Shown here: piece by piece, positions 44,001 to 52,017 of the stretch | Layout of the letters: each line of letters opens with the position of its first letter | How positions within the stretch are numbered: position 1 is the first letter of the stretch | Assembly: GCA_900756765.1 (NCBI GenBank) | Contig: CAAELE010000001.1 | Span: forward strand, 1-64,000 | Source of the DNA: an uncultured Collinsella sp. | GTDB lineage: Bacteria > Actinomycetota > Coriobacteriia > Coriobacteriales > Coriobacteriaceae | Length of the DNA: 64,000 bases | Direction of reading: 5' to 3' | The notes under the pieces: model-generated | What the model was told of the DNA's origin: nothing | Database searches by the model: none | Seen by the model: only the letters and a program-made list of their open reading frames with translations | Program-made: the position numbers and the translations under genes

Positions 44001-47000
44001 GTAGGTCTTAGAGGCATCCTGCGCCGTGACCGTTATCGCGCACGGCTTGACCTCAAGCGTCACCTTGCCGTCGACCGCTGCGCCATCAATCGTGACGCGA
44101 TAGTCGACCGTCACACTGCCGGCATCCTTGATGCTGGGCGCAACGCTCGTCCAGCCGCCGTCAGCAGCCTTGTACTCAACGACGGCGCCCTCGGGCAGGG
44201 CCGAGGCATCGACAGAGTGCTCCTTGCCGTCATATTTGCCCGAGTAACCCTTAACAGCCAGGGCCGGGACCTCTACCGCGCCCGACTCATGGCCGCACAC
44301 GGAGCACGTCCCGTGCTTGGAGCCGGTCTCGGTAACCGTCGGCTGCTTGTCGATCGTCCATTCATACGCATGCTCGGCATACATCTTAATTGTGATGGTC
44401 TCATTATTGCCGGCAGCGTCCGTAGCCACGATTACATGCTCAGTACCGGCATCGCCTTCAGCGGCCTTAACCGTGTACTTTCCGTCCTTGCCAGCCTTGA
44501 GCTCCTTGCCGTTATCGGTAACCGTCACCGTCTCGTCGCGGTCATCGAACACGTCAAACGAAACGCTCTCGCAGTAGGCCTTATCTACCCAGAGGTCATA
44601 AATGGTGGGAGCGTAAGTGTCCACGTAGGTATAACGTTCTTCATCCCATTTGCCGTTGCAAACCCTGCAGACCTTTTGACGAACACCATCGGCCTCAGGC
44701 GTGGCGGGCGTAACGATCTCGTATTTCCACCTGCAGGGCTGGCGCTCCTGAGTCTTCTTACAATACTTGCAGGCCTTAACGTGGCCACCTTCGCCATTCG
44801 GCTTCCAGGCAGCGTTGTCGGCAACGGCATGGGGGCCCTGCTCGATCTTAACCTCGGCATCGGGCGACGCATTGTGGTTGTTATCCTCGGCATAGCGGAC
44901 GTAGTACGTTCCCGACTTCACAAGACCGGCCAGCCTATCGTTAGACGTTATCTTCTGGTATTCCTTGCTCGACTCGTGGCGGTATTCCATTTTCTTGGTC
45001 ACGCCCGAGATGGAGCCGTCTCTGCTGTTGCACGTGGTCCAATTATTACCCACGAGCCCAGTCGGCGCGTCCTGATCGGCCTTGGAAATCTTCACGGTCG
45101 CTTTGCCCGTAACGGTCAGGTAGTCAGAAGCCGTCACACGGTAGTAGGTCGTGTACTCGGTCGCATTGCGATAGGTCGGCTTGTCCGTCGTCCAATCGCC
45201 ACCGTCTTCGCGGTACTCAATTTTCATATCCGCCGGCTTGGGGTCATTCTTAACGTTGACCGTAATGCCGTGTTCTTTGCCGTCATAGGTGCCATCGAAG
45301 TCAGCGACCTCGAGGTCAAAGCGCGAAACGTCAACGATCTCCCATTTGAGCGTCAAAACACTTGTGGTGCCGCCATCAGTCGTGAAGTTGCCCTTACCGA
45401 TGACAATGCACTCGTATTGCCCCGGCTCGGTCTGCTTCAGTCCGGATTCACTTCGAGCGTCGAGCACGTAATCCTTGCCCTCAACGAGATCGACCCACTC
45501 GCCGGCACCGTTCTTGAACTTTGCACTTTCAACGACAGGCTGATGCTCCTTGCCGTCATAGGCATACTTGCCTGCACCCTTACCGCCGTCTTTAAGGGTG
45601 AACTTGTAGGATTGATTCTTAATCAGGCGACGCGGAGAAATCTCAAAGGCCTTCTTGCCCTCGAGCGTCTGACCAGAGGCAGTCTTAAAGCTCGTAACGA
45701 CATAGTAGTAGCCGGCGTCCGCCGGGGCGCCCTTGAGCTTGGTGCCGTTTTTATATGCCTCGGCGTCCGCCTGGGACTTGCACTGATACCACGCGAATTC
45801 ATCGCTGGCCGTTACGCCCATCTGCTCCAGATTCCACGCGCCGTCCTTGTTCAAAGCAATCTTGACCGGACAGCCGTCATAGACAAGCGCAGTGCTCTGA
45901 GAGCTCGTTGCCTTGGACATGGAGAGCTTGTACGTGGCCGTCAGGTACTTTTTGGGCTCGCCGTTCTCGTCCTTGCCATATTCGCACTCGCTGTTGCGGA
46001 ATGGGCCCACGCACGATGCACGAACGCCCAAACCGTCAGCTTCAACGTTCCACTTGTGCTGGTGGATGGTCTCGCGGAAGGTGAGGTCGCCGTTAAGGTT
46101 CACGACCTCGTACTTGTCGGAGTTGTCGTCGTTCTCGGACGAGCCGTCAGGCACAACGCCTTCGATCTTGTTGGATTCGCAGGTGCCAAGGACACGCGAC
46201 TTTACGCCATTACTGTCCGCAGTCTCCTCAATCGAGATCCAAACATTGTCTCCAAAGCCTCCGCGTACGGAGAAGTCAGACGCGATATTCAGCGCCGGGA
46301 CGTTGGCATCGACACTCTTTTTCTTCGGGACATACAGGCTCTTGGCGGTTCCCGTAGCTTTATCAGCTTCAGTGTACTTGTCGCCATAATTAGTATCGTC
46401 GGCGTGGCTGTTCTTCCAGTAGCTCGCGATTTCCGGCGATCCGTTGAGGGTAAGGGTTCCGGCGGCGTATACCACGCACGTATTGCCGCGTGCGCCATAG
46501 CGAGAAATTTCGCCACCGTTTATGTTGCAGCGAGCGCTTCGTGCAACATTAAGGGCATCAACCGTCAAAGTATTGTCAGCGGAGCTCGAACGCGTGCTGT
46601 GGAAGTTGCTCATCGTGCAGCTGTTGAGGTTGACCGTAGCGTTGGTGACGCCCATCACGCCGGCGACAGCATAAGTATTAAGAATAGAGGAGTTAGCAAA
46701 ATAACGAGACGCTTCGACCGACTCATAGCTATTGTTCGTCTGCCTGACGCCCAGGTTCTCCCCATTGCTGCCACTGAAGCTGCAATTGTTGAACGTCGCC
46801 GTCAATTTTGCGACAGCGCTTCCGTCTTTGGGCATTTTGAAGCTGCTGTTGCCATCGACGGAAACAGCACCATTGAAGTCTCCGGACGTATCGTAGAACA
46901 CGCAATCGGTAAAAGTCGCTGCGAAGGGATTGGTATTGCCGCCAGTCGTATCCCTGCCCTCACGGAAGAGATGTACAGGGACGGCATACTCTTGGGCGTT

Positions 47001-47681
47001 GCCCGCCACTGCGCCCGATTTGCCAACATAGCCTTGGATCTTCAGTTTTTCGAACTTGGCGGTTAACTTGCCCTCGGCGCTGCCCAGGGAAATCGCAGGT
47101 ACCTTTTGCTCGTACTTGCTGCCATACGAGAGAATGAAGTTCTGCGAGCCGTCGCCAACCCCCAGGCCAACCGAGATGTCGCCCGATGCCTTTTTGTAGC
47201 CACCGCTGTAATAGCGGTCGGTCAAAAAGCCGCTTACGGACTCAAATTGCTTTTGGTTTCTATGGAAGCTGACGCACGGATTGTTGACACCGATGAACTC
47301 GATATTGCCACCCTGTTTGATGTTGAACAGCCATCGAGTTTGCTCAACCCGCCAGTTAGTCTTATCGTTCACGTAGACCGTGCCATCGATGTAGATCCTC
47401 ACAGGATTAATCCGAGACGCATCCGGCGCGTCGATGGTGTAACCCGAAGATGGCGTGACCTCACCCTCAGCCGTCTTAAGTACGTAACTGCCCGGCTCGG
47501 TGATTTGGACGGGTTCGTTGTTGGCCTGCGTAAGCGGCAGCACCTCCGCCTTCACCCCGTCGGGCATGACCTGCGTCTCGGCGCTTGCGACCGCCGGCGT
47601 CGCCACGAGCGCGCATGCCACGGCGGCGATACCCAGCAGGCGCGTCAGCACAGTGCGCATCCCCATCTTCTTCTCCTTCAT
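41037..47681 (-). CDS. Giant LPxTG-type cell-wall-anchored surface protein with MBG repeats
   Basis: 2214 aa. Signal peptide at 1-35 (LGIAAVACALVATPAVASA). Residues about 70-480 look like a beta-helix/right-handed repeat (short IEFIG, NNCSFSG, NLNSCTM turns). The middle and C-terminal parts are repeated units: two long near-copies (about 1170-1560 and 1570-2010), each with a CxxCGH-type zinc-knuckle segment, an MBG domain (ITVTAQDASKTYGENDP) and a GTYEVRYRA strand. The tail has a Thr/Lys spacer, LPESGD sorting motif, hydrophobic helix and KRRA. Sortase-anchored adhesin, probably mucus or host-matrix binding. AAGGGAG precedes the ATG. Confidence 0.9.
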   Translation of the reverse strand: MKEKKMGMRTVLTRLLGIAAVACALVATPAVASAETQVMPDGVKAEVLPLTQANNEPVQITEPGSYVLKTAEGEVTPSSGYTIDAPDASRINPVRIYIDGTVYVNDKTNWRVEQTRWLFNIKQGGNIEFIGVNNPCVSFHRNQKQFESVSGFLTDRYYSGGYKKASGDISVGLGVGDGSQNFILSYGSKYEQKVPAISLGSAEGKLTAKFEKLKIQGYVGKSGAVAGNAQEYAVPVHLFREGRDTTGGNTNPFAATFTDCVFYDTSGDFNGAVSVDGNSSFKMPKDGSAVAKLTATFNNCSFSGSNGENLGVRQTNNSYESVEASRYFANSSILNTYAVAGVMGVTNATVNLNSCTMSNFHSTRSSSADNTLTVDALNVARSARCNINGGEISRYGARGNTCVVYAAGTLTLNGSPEIASYWKNSHADDTNYGDKYTEADKATGTAKSLYVPKKKSVDANVPALNIASDFSVRGGFGDNVWISIEETADSNGVKSRVLGTCESNKIEGVVPDGSSENDDNSDKYEVVNLNGDLTFRETIHQHKWNVEADGLGVRASCVGPFRNSECEYGKDENGEPKKYLTATYKLSMSKATSSQSTALVYDGCPVKIALNKDGAWNLEQMGVTASDEFAWYQCKSQADAEAYKNGTKLKGAPADAGYYYVVTSFKTASGQTLEGKKAFEISPRRLIKNQSYKFTLKDGGKGAGKYAYDGKEHQPVVESAKFKNGAGEWVDLVEGKDYVLDARSESGLKQTEPGQYECIVIGKGNFTTDGGTTSVLTLKWEIVDVSRFDLEVADFDGTYDGKEHGITVNVKNDPKPADMKIEYREDGGDWTTDKPTYRNATEYTTYYRVTASDYLTVTGKATVKISKADQDAPTGLVGNNWTTCNSRDGSISGVTKKMEYRHESSKEYQKITSNDRLAGLVKSGTYYVRYAEDNNHNASPDAEVKIEQGPHAVADNAAWKPNGEGGHVKACKYCKKTQERQPCRWKYEIVTPATPEADGVRQKVCRVCNGKWDEERYTYVDTYAPTIYDLWVDKAYCESVSFDVFDDRDETVTVTDNGKELKAGKDGKYTVKAAEGDAGTEHVIVATDAAGNNETITIKMYAEHAYEWTIDKQPTVTETGSKHGTCSVCGHESGAVEVPALAVKGYSGKYDGKEHSVDASALPEGAVVEYKAADGGWTSVAPSIKDAGSVTVDYRVTIDGAAVDGKVTLEVKPCAITVTAQDASKTYGENDPKFTYDVTSGKLVEGESLQGIEIEREDCDAVRDGGYALHLTQPEGANSNYKITFKDGTFTISKRELAVTWDTTTEFTYDGEEHCPQAKLHNVVGDDNLSAYVDGAKVKAGTYTAKITELTGDDAGNYKLPAEGLTCEFSIKKAPQGAPKVQATAETVSGKSDGKITGVNAKMEWRAKGSGEYQGVPDGVTEITDRAVGTYEVRYRADSDHDASSATEVTVNAGGKLVVTLPAKQVGYTITASPDELDWHGSTTLTVGIESGYFADNDSYAVKVNNAVVAPDARGEFTVQNAESDLVVTVEGVRKHEAVNDGWLSDDSTHWHQCACGDKIDEAKHDFEWVVVKAPTATEKGSKQQKCKVCGHKLAEVEIPAAAIVGYSDEYDGDYHTVDATSLPKGATAKYSTDGKNWSPEAPKIRDVGMLTVAYQVTIDGATAEGEVTLEVKPRAITVAADTSSKTYGEADPVFTWAITSGELVEGESLQGIEIKREDDDNVRDGGYALHLTQAKDANPNYNITFVDGKFTIEQRLLTVKWGTTKFTYDGKVHCPEATLGNVIDKDDLGATVEGSQTEAGTSYTATLTALTGKAAGNYALPTEDLTCEFSIKEAAQDAPKVQAEAETVSGKHDGKIVGVDETMEWRAKGADEYQAVDEGTAELTGLAAGTYEVRYQAKANYDASSATEVTVAAGPKLVVTLPSNQVGYALTSTATELDWHGTATLTMSIDSAYFAGKDYAVKVNGTSVKLSAKGAYELKDVEGDVNVTVEGVLKHEPDGSGWAHDAKNHWHVCRCGEVLDKAEHTFEWVVDKPATVEAKGERHEECAVCGEKGKTEEIAILKPEIIDGKGQTMVVDVAKDLSFRSSAPLRYFQKVLVDDKEVAAENYVLTEGSTIVTLKASFLNTLGVGDHKLSVVSTTGTAETTFTVAEAAKPAPGQTTTTTTTTTTTSKPKKKAGKETLPESGDSAYVMAGAVLAAGMAALLLAWAMKRRA

Positions 47682-47920
47682 CGTTCAGCTCCCTTACCCC
47701 TATGCTTTCGCGATGTCCGATATCGCTTGGCGCGGCCGGCATGGTCCCTCGCCAGCCGCCAGTTCAAATTGACATATATATCCATCTGGTATTGTGCAAC
47801 CGCATGTTTTGACACCCTGCCGCTCGGCGCGAGTTGCGTACCGTGGGGCGCAAACGGAACGCACCCCCGCGGGTGGCGCGTGCACGATGTGGCAAAATCG
47901 AGGTACTAAGGGGGCCCAAT

Positions 47921-48643
47921 ATGCTCAAAATCATCGCCTGCGACGACGACGTCGCCTTTCTAGATAACCTGCACCGCATGATCAACCGCTGGTCTGCCGA
48001 GACGGGCACGGCGGTCGATGTTGCACTCGTTACGCGCGGCGAGGACCTGCTGGCACGCCATGCCGCATCGCGCGCCGACATTATCATGCTCGACATGATC
48101 ATGCCGCTCGTCAACGGCATGGACACCGCCCGCGAGCTGCGCCAATCCGATACCGCCGTGCGCTTGGTGTTTCTGACCTCATCGCCCGAGTTCGCGCTTG
48201 AGTCCTACGAGGTCCGCGCCTTCGACTACCTGCTCAAACCCGTGACCTACGAGCGTGTGGCGCAACTGCTCGACGAGCTGTCGAGCCTGCGTCCGGCAAC
48301 GATCGACGAGCTCGTCATCAAGACGTCCTTTGGCTACCATGCCCTGCGCCCATCCGATATCGAATATGCCGAGGCTCGCAACAAGCACGTGATCTTCCAC
48401 CTGCGCGATGGCCGCGATATCGAGGCGCTCGAGCCGTTCCGCAGCATCGAGGACCGGCTGGCCCAAAACGCGGCTTTCTTTAAGTGCCACCGCAGCTACC
48501 AGGTCAATCTGCGCAACATCGACCACTTTAACCGCACGGAAATCGTCATGCGCTCGGGCGCGTGCATACCGCTCGCGCGCAGCTGCAAGCAGGGATTCCA
48601 AGACGCCTACTTTGCGGTGCGGTTCGAGGGCGGGAGACGCTGA
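47921..48643 (+). CDS. LytTR-family response regulator (AgrA-like)
   Basis: 240 aa starting MLKIIACDDDVAF with AAGGGGGCCC upstream. Receiver domain at 1-120 (acidic DDD pocket, phospho-acceptor in ADIIMLDMIMP, K in LLKPVTYE) and LytTR DNA-binding domain at about 140-240 (YAEARNKHVIFH, FKCHRSYQVNLRNI). LytTR regulators act with GHKL sensor kinases and often control surface or secreted factors. Divergent from the giant surface-protein gene across 239 bp. Confidence 0.93.
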   Translation: MLKIIACDDDVAFLDNLHRMINRWSAETGTAVDVALVTRGEDLLARHAASRADIIMLDMIMPLVNGMDTARELRQSDTAVRLVFLTSSPEFALESYEVRAFDYLLKPVTYERVAQLLDELSSLRPATIDELVIKTSFGYHALRPSDIEYAEARNKHVIFHLRDGRDIEALEPFRSIEDRLAQNAAFFKCHRSYQVNLRNIDHFNRTEIVMRSGACIPLARSCKQGFQDAYFAVRFEGGRR

Positions 48644-49920
48644 TGCTTTCCTCGGCAGAACTGGTACTTTGGGCAATCCACCATGCGACGACGCTGCTCT
48701 TTGGCGTCTTTGCCTCGGCGGCGCTGTGCGGTGTCGAGATCAACGGCCGCCATTCGCTCGAACTGGTGGGGGTCGGTGCCGTAACCGGCACCGCTTTTGC
48801 GATTGCCAACCTCGTCGGCGGTGAGCTGTTTGCCCGACAGGTCTATCCACTCGTCGTGCATCTGCCGCTTGTCGTCTACCTGTGCGTACGCTATCGCCTG
48901 AGTCCGCTGCTCGCCATCCTGGGCGTTACCAGTGCCTACCTGAGCTGCCAGTTTAGCAACTGGATGGGCATCGCCGCATTCGCCGTCACCGATTCGCAAG
49001 TCGCGTACTACGTGGCGCGCATCATCACCACGCTCGGCGTCTTTGCCGTCTTGCTGCATTGGGCAAGCGACATTGGCCTCCGCCTAGCGATCAAAAGCCC
49101 CACCGAGCTGGAGATTCTGCTCATCCTGCCGCTCGTCTACTACATCTTCGACTACGCCACCAACGTCTATACCACGCTCTTCCACTCGGGCTCGGTGGTA
49201 ACCGTTGAGTTTTTGGCGTTCGCCCTCTGCGCCTTCTACCTTATGTTTCTTGCCGTCTACCTTCGCGAATACGAGGCAAAGGAAATCGCCGAGCGCGAGC
49301 GCTGGATGCTCGCGACCCGCGACAGCGCGGCCATCAAAGAGCTCGAAGCCTGGCGCCAGTCCGGACGCGAGCTCTCGGTTCTCCGTCACGACATGCGCCA
49401 CTACCTACGCGGTCTAGCTGCCCTGATCGAAGAGGGTCACACCGATGAGGCGCTCGAGCGCATCAACGCGCTCTGCGAGACCAACGACCGCACCGCCGTG
49501 CGCCGCTACTGCGCCAACGAAACGGTCAACATTGCGCTCTCGTCGCTTTCCGCGGACATCAACGCGCACGGCATCACCGCCGACCTGCGCGCCGCCGTGC
49601 CCGAAACCGTCCACGTGAGCGATGTCGATCTGTTCAGTGTGGTATCGAACGCCCTGGACAATGCCATCGCCGCAGCGAGCGCCGCCCCCGAAGGCAAGCG
49701 GTTTGTCGACCTGGACCTTCGCTACGAAGACGGCCAGCTTCTATTGCTGGTTTCCAACACGTTTGGCCGTGCGCCGCACATGGTCGACGGCATGCCCGTG
49801 GCTCAGCACACTGGGCACGGCTTTGGCACCAAGAGCATTAAGCTTGCCGTCGAGCGTATGAACGGCAACTGCCAGTTCCGCATTAACGGCGACCGGTTTG
49901 AGCTGCGCGCCGTGATGTAG
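48643..49920 (+). CDS. GHKL sensor histidine kinase (AgrC/ComD-like)
   Basis: 425 aa. Six hydrophobic helices at about 5-200 form the sensor; a linker helix is followed by the phospho-accepting box LRHDMRHYLRGL (His near 255), and a C-terminal HATPase_c_5 with N box NALDNAIAAA and GHGFGTKSIK. Peptide-sensing kinases of this class pair with LytTR regulators. The ATG overlaps the regulator stop by one base (TGATG). No AgrB/AgrD-type peptide gene is in the window, so the signal is unknown. Confidence 0.92.
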   Translation: MLSSAELVLWAIHHATTLLFGVFASAALCGVEINGRHSLELVGVGAVTGTAFAIANLVGGELFARQVYPLVVHLPLVVYLCVRYRLSPLLAILGVTSAYLSCQFSNWMGIAAFAVTDSQVAYYVARIITTLGVFAVLLHWASDIGLRLAIKSPTELEILLILPLVYYIFDYATNVYTTLFHSGSVVTVEFLAFALCAFYLMFLAVYLREYEAKEIAERERWMLATRDSAAIKELEAWRQSGRELSVLRHDMRHYLRGLAALIEEGHTDEALERINALCETNDRTAVRRYCANETVNIALSSLSADINAHGITADLRAAVPETVHVSDVDLFSVVSNALDNAIAAASAAPEGKRFVDLDLRYEDGQLLLLVSNTFGRAPHMVDGMPVAQHTGHGFGTKSIKLAVERMNGNCQFRINGDRFELRAVM

Positions 49921-49937
49921 GGGCTGCCGCCGCCTCG

Positions 49938-50513
49938 CTACAGCGGTGCAGCCGCCGGGGTCAGCTGCTTAATGTAGGCCCACATGCGCTGCTTGGCGGC
50001 CTTGTCGGTGAGCGCCGCCTCAAAACCGTCGAGCGCCAGCACGCGGCGCCCCTGCACATGGGCGACCAGGCCGGGCTTGAGCATGGCGGTGTCAAAGTCA
50101 TCAATTGCCACAAGCATATCGGCATAGGTCTCGCGCATGACATCGGCCGCACTGTTGTCCAGCAGCAGCACCGCCTCGGGATCCAAGGTCTCCAGCGCCT
50201 CGCGGAACAGATCGCACGTCAGGGCCTCGCCCTCCGCGACCGCTCCGTCGCCCGCGCCGGCGACGCTTGCCAGCACGCAAAAATCCTCGGGGGCGTATCC
50301 GATGGCGCCGAGCGCCTTGCGCAACGCAGCGCCATCCGCGCCGGCAGCCAGCTCGCCGCCCGAGCACTCGGCTTCATCCAAATCGCCTTTGACCAGCACA
50401 ATCGGCGAGCACGCGTTGCCCGCGATACGCACGCCGCGATCTGCAAGCGACGCGAGCTCCTGCTCGGTCGCCTGAGCGATGGCTTCTTTTTTCTGGCTTT
50501 GTGACGTGGGCAT
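49938..50513 (-). CDS. Hypothetical protein with remote uracil-DNA-glycosylase-like pattern
   Basis: 191 aa starting MPTSQSQKK with TTGGAGAG upstream. The order of a strand after LDPEAVLLLDNSAAD, then VAHVQGRRVLALDGFEAALTDKAAKQRMWAYIKQL, recalls the C-terminal half of family 4 uracil-DNA glycosylases (RG...P..KxxxWxDLK). The usual N-terminal GExPG and Cys cluster motifs are absent, so it would be inactive as a glycosylase. Treat as unknown. Converges with the kinase gene with only 17 bases between. Confidence 0.5.
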   Translation of the reverse strand: MPTSQSQKKEAIAQATEQELASLADRGVRIAGNACSPIVLVKGDLDEAECSGGELAAGADGAALRKALGAIGYAPEDFCVLASVAGAGDGAVAEGEALTCDLFREALETLDPEAVLLLDNSAADVMRETYADMLVAIDDFDTAMLKPGLVAHVQGRRVLALDGFEAALTDKAAKQRMWAYIKQLTPAAAPL

Positions 50514-50649
50514 GCGCTCTCCAATCATTTGCGTGCCCACCATTATATAAAAGAGCCGCCCGCGAGTGGTTGCTTTACGAGCCGCTGGGTATAAGCACGG
50601 TCGTACTGAGTTTTACGCGGCCGAGCCGCGTCGCATTATGGAGGTCACC

Positions 50650-50970
50650 ATGGCTGACATCAAGCAGATTACCCCCGAGAACTTCGACGCTGTCGTCAAC
50701 GATAGCCTGCCCGTACTGGTTGATTTTTGGGCCCCGTGGTGCGGCCCCTGCCGTTCGCTCTCGCCCATCGTAGACGAGCTTGCCGACGAACTGGCCGGCA
50801 AGCTGGCTGTGGCCAAGTGCAACGTCGACGACAACCAGGACCTGGCCATGAAGTTTGGCGTCATGAGCATCCCCACGCTGATCGTCTTTAAGAACGGCGA
50901 GGAGGTCGACCGCTCGGTCGGCGCCTTACCCAAGGCAAGACTTCAGGCACTGCTGGAGAAACATCTGTAA
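50650..50970 (+). CDS. trxA: Thioredoxin
   Basis: 106 aa with active site WCGPC at residues 30-34 and the conserved cis-Pro (SIPTLIVF) and final GALPKARLQALLEKHL. Disulfide reductant of the cytoplasm. ATG 50650 has TATGGAGG 5 bases upstream; in-frame codons further up have no ribosome site. Confidence 0.97.
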   Translation: MADIKQITPENFDAVVNDSLPVLVDFWAPWCGPCRSLSPIVDELADELAGKLAVAKCNVDDNQDLAMKFGVMSIPTLIVFKNGEEVDRSVGALPKARLQALLEKHL

Positions 50971-51081
50971 TACGCTTGTTACTTGTCTGCCGTCCATGAG
51001 CGGTTTTGCACCGCTCGCCGGAGTGCCAAACGCAAGACATGCGGCCACGGATAGTATGGTAGACACAAACAGCCCCCAGTG

Positions 51082-51120
51082 AACGGGTGCGGGTCAGACG
51101 GACTCGCACCCGTTTTCTTA
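51082..51120 (+). terminator. Terminator after trxA
   Basis: AACGGGTGCGGGTC / GACTCGCACCCGTT stem with a 5-base loop and TTTCTT run. Confidence 0.85.
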
Positions 51121-51190
51121 TGCAGCGGCGCCCAAGGCGGGCGTAGTAGAATCTGAACCACCATATCGCCCCGTACAAAAGGAGATTCCC

Positions 51191-51439
51191 ATGCATGACG
51201 TCGGAATGAACATGAGCCAGCTTGCCATGAGCGTCAAGCAGGTCGACGACACCATTGAGCTCGCTCACGAGTGGAGCCATCAGCTGCTGCATGCGACCGA
51301 GAACTTTGACATGGAGCGCATTGGCGCCAAGCTCGAGGCCGCCATGTCTGCGCTGCACGAGGCGCACGATGCGCTCGAGGGCTACGAGGAGGCCATCGAG
51401 GCCGACCACAACTCCGTCGGCTCTGTGAAACTGGTGTAA
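51191..51439 (+). CDS. 82-aa His/Glu-rich helical protein upstream of nikR
   Basis: Starts MHDVGMNMSQ, with AAAAGGAG upstream; ends one base before the nikR GTG, so the two are coupled. Predicted as two long helices with Glu/His pairs (ELAHEWSHQLLHATENFD, SALHEAHDALEGYEEAIE). I do not recognise the family. Its place at the head of a nickel-maturation operon suggests a metal or folding role, but this is inference only. Confidence 0.7.
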   Translation: MHDVGMNMSQLAMSVKQVDDTIELAHEWSHQLLHATENFDMERIGAKLEAAMSALHEAHDALEGYEEAIEADHNSVGSVKLV

Positions 51440-51440
51440 C

Positions 51441-51959
<519 letters not shown>

Positions 51960-52017
51960 CGGGATTTCCCGCAGCGCACCTGCCATAAAGGGACAGGTTT
52001 CGATGAAGGAGGGTCGC

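Noticed and set aside
43242..47066. A 1274-codon frame opposite the surface protein
   Set aside because: Shadow of the repeats of the real gene; no signal peptide, domain or ribosome site.
47690..47920. Promoter with TTGACA at 47767 for the response regulator
   Set aside because: The best -10 candidates lie at spacings of 15 or less or lack the TA--T pattern; not strong enough to list.
49938..50513. Active uracil-DNA glycosylase
   Set aside because: Only the C-terminal pattern is reminiscent; the catalytic GExPG region and Fe-S cysteines are not visible.
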